Assembly: GCA_041170585.1 (NCBI GenBank)
Contig: JBEDNN010000001.1
Location: forward strand, 1 to 7,524
Origin: JBDLSY01 sp041170585
GTDB taxonomy: Bacteria; Pseudomonadota; Gammaproteobacteria; Burkholderiales; Burkholderiaceae_C
Direction of reading: 5' to 3'
Length of the DNA stretch: 7,524 nt
Shown: positions 6,474 through 7,524 of the stretch, piece after piece
Layout: every line of letters starts with the position of its first letter
How positions within the stretch are numbered: position 1 is the first letter of the stretch
Made by a program: the position numbers and the translations under genes
Notes under the pieces: generated by a model
The model's database searches: none
Told to the model about the DNA's origin: nothing
Seen by the model: the letters and a program-made list of their open reading frames with translations, nothing else

Positions 6474-6491
6474 TAAAAATAAAAATAAAAA
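6474..6491 (+). repeat. TAAAAA hexanucleotide tract, three units
   Basis: Three perfect TAAAAA units run directly into the ribosome binding site of folD (GGAG at 6493-6496). A short tract like this could vary in unit number by slippage and would alter the leader just upstream of the site. Confidence 0.85.
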
Positions 6492-6492
6492 T

Positions 6493-6496
6493 GGAG
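6493..6496 (+). promoter_or_regulatory. Ribosome binding site of folD
   Basis: GGAG sits five bases before the ATG at 6502. It fixes the folD start and so supports the unusual N-terminal extension of this protein. Confidence 0.8.
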
Positions 6497-6501
6497 TTAT
6501 T

Positions 6502-7392
6502 ATGAATTTACCTACAAATATACAAACAGATACGCAAACGGACAAACAAATAACACCATTAAAAACCAATTTAATTGATGGTAAAACGATTGCAGATAAT
6601 TTGCGTGCGACTATCAAGTTAGATACAACACGGCTATCATTTAAACCTGGTTTAGCCGTTATTTTAGTGGGTGATGATCCTGCTTCATCAGTGTATGTAA
6701 GCCATAAAATTAAAGCCTGTGAAGAAGTTGGTTTTTATTCTCATTTAATTCGTTTAAATATACAGATAACTCAAGATGATTTATTAACAGAAATTGCTGC
6801 TTTGAATCATAACGCCGCCATACACGGTATTTTGGTGCAAATGCCTTTGCCAAAGCATATCAATTCACAGGCCGTTATTGCTGCTATCAATCCAAATAAA
6901 GACGTAGACGGTTTTCATGTATCCAATGCTGGGGCGTTAATGACGGGTTTTCCGCGTTTAGTGCCTTGTACCCCATTGGGTGTTATGGCTTTGTTAGAGG
7001 CTGCACAGGTTCAATTACAGGGGGCACATGCAGTGGTTGTAGGTGCGAGTAACATTGTGGGTAAGCCACAAGCCTTATTGTTACAAGCAGCGGGTGCGAC
7101 AGTCACAATTTGTAATTCAAAGACACGGGATTTAACTGCACATTTACGTATGGCTGATATTGTAGTGGTTGCAGTGGGTAAGCCTAATTTTATTGTGGGC
7201 AGTCAATTAAAACCTGGCGTGGTGGTTATTGATGTGGGCATTAATCGTCAAGAAAACGGGCGTTTGTGTGGTGATGTTGATACTGCCAGTTGTATGGGTA
7301 TTGCCAGTGCGATTACGCCTGTACCGGGTGGTGTTGGGCCTATGACGATTGCTTTATTATTGTCTAACACTTTAAAAGCGGCGACTCATTGA
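6502..7392 (+). CDS. folD: Bifunctional methylenetetrahydrofolate dehydrogenase / methenyltetrahydrofolate cyclohydrolase FolD (296 aa)
   Basis: This cytoplasmic enzyme oxidises 5,10-methylene-tetrahydrofolate with NADP and hydrolyses the methenyl form to 10-formyl-tetrahydrofolate, supplying one-carbon units for purines and formyl-methionine. The visible signatures are IDGKTIADNLR at residues 25-35, the substrate motif YVSHKIKACEEVGF at 65-78 with catalytic-type Tyr65 and Lys69, GILVQMPLPKHI at 109-120, KDVDGFH at 133-139, PCTPLGVMALLE at 155-166, the NADP loop VVVGASNIVGKP at 178-189 and PVPGGVGPMT at 273-282. The GASN form matches E. coli FolD. Compared with E. coli, about 20 extra polar residues (MNLPTNIQTDTQTDKQITPL) precede the core; the good ribosome binding site supports this start. 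A stretch of a few residues is missing after NLRATIKLD. It is likely co-transcribed with folE2. Confidence 0.98.
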   Translation: MNLPTNIQTDTQTDKQITPLKTNLIDGKTIADNLRATIKLDTTRLSFKPGLAVILVGDDPASSVYVSHKIKACEEVGFYSHLIRLNIQITQDDLLTEIAALNHNAAIHGILVQMPLPKHINSQAVIAAINPNKDVDGFHVSNAGALMTGFPRLVPCTPLGVMALLEAAQVQLQGAHAVVVGASNIVGKPQALLLQAAGATVTICNSKTRDLTAHLRMADIVVVAVGKPNFIVGSQLKPGVVVIDVGINRQENGRLCGDVDTASCMGIASAITPVPGGVGPMTIALLLSNTLKAATH

Positions 7393-7403
7393 ATAAAAAT
7401 AAA

Positions 7404-7517
7404 GGTAATGTTAAATTTTAACTTTTACAGTATTTATGTTGGTATATTGTCTTGTTGATTTTACTAATTATTTCTTAATTATTAAATTTCTTTTATCAGT
7501 GATATTTTAACATTACC
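7404..7517. repeat. AT-rich noncoding segment bounded by a perfect 12-bp inverted repeat
   Basis: GGTAATGTTAAA at 7404-7415 and its exact complement TTTAACATTACC at 7506-7517 enclose 90 AT-rich bases without a gene. Immediate flanks are both A-rich (AAA on each side). It begins 12 bases after the folD stop. It may be a small miniature-element-like insertion, a long-range hairpin at the folD transcript end, or a pair of protein-binding half sites. It is not a typical intrinsic terminator: the arms are AT-rich and the loop is long. Confidence 0.6.
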
Positions 7518-7524
7518 AAAATAA

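Overview
The window looks like chromosomal DNA of an AT-rich gammaproteobacterium. The basis is the FolD protein, which carries the GASNIVGKP form of the NADP loop known from E. coli FolD, together with a FolE2-type GTP cyclohydrolase and a FecCD-type importer. A sulfur-oxidising or Thiotrichales-like host would fit the low GC, but that is a guess and the sequence does not prove it.

Region 1 (1-2788, all minus strand) is an accessory toxin locus. Read in the direction of transcription, it starts with a 678-residue protein that has a secretion signal, a long unrecognised extracellular-type region, a hydrophobic Gly/Ala-rich 'pre-toxin' segment and a C-terminal HNH-like nuclease domain. Its stop codon overlaps, as GTGA, the start of a 153-residue cytoplasmic protein resembling the DUF4265 family, which is the probable immunity protein. 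Directly behind that, in the same frame, lies a headless fragment of an RHS repeat-associated core (YMGARYYNP...GRF...DP...NRYAYANNNP...DPDGRS) that runs off the left edge. This is the typical layout of a polymorphic toxin/immunity locus with displaced RHS tips, but the intact toxin here is not an RHS protein.

Region 2 (2870-3553, minus strand) holds two small unassigned genes, a two-helix membrane protein of 120 residues and a soluble charged protein of 75 residues, with a good intrinsic terminator between them (3280-3311). The terminator closes the transcription unit that begins at the importer permease, so the 75-residue gene probably belongs to the importer operon and the 120-residue gene to a separate unit.

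Region 3 (3586-5323, minus strand) encodes a FecCD-family permease and its ATPase, overlapping by 14 bases. This is an importer of the iron-siderophore/haem/cobalamin class. No substrate-binding protein or outer-membrane receptor is present, and the permease lacks the usual first membrane helix.

Region 4 (5324-5574) is an AT-rich divergent control region with a perfect 16-bp tandem repeat.

Region 5 (5575-7392, plus strand) is a folate pair. folE2 makes the first pterin intermediate from GTP, and folD interconverts methylene-, methenyl- and formyl-tetrahydrofolate. A second perfect 16-bp tandem repeat and a TAAAAA tract sit between them. Beyond folD is a 132-base noncoding tail bounded by a perfect 12-bp inverted repeat (7404-7415 and 7506-7517).
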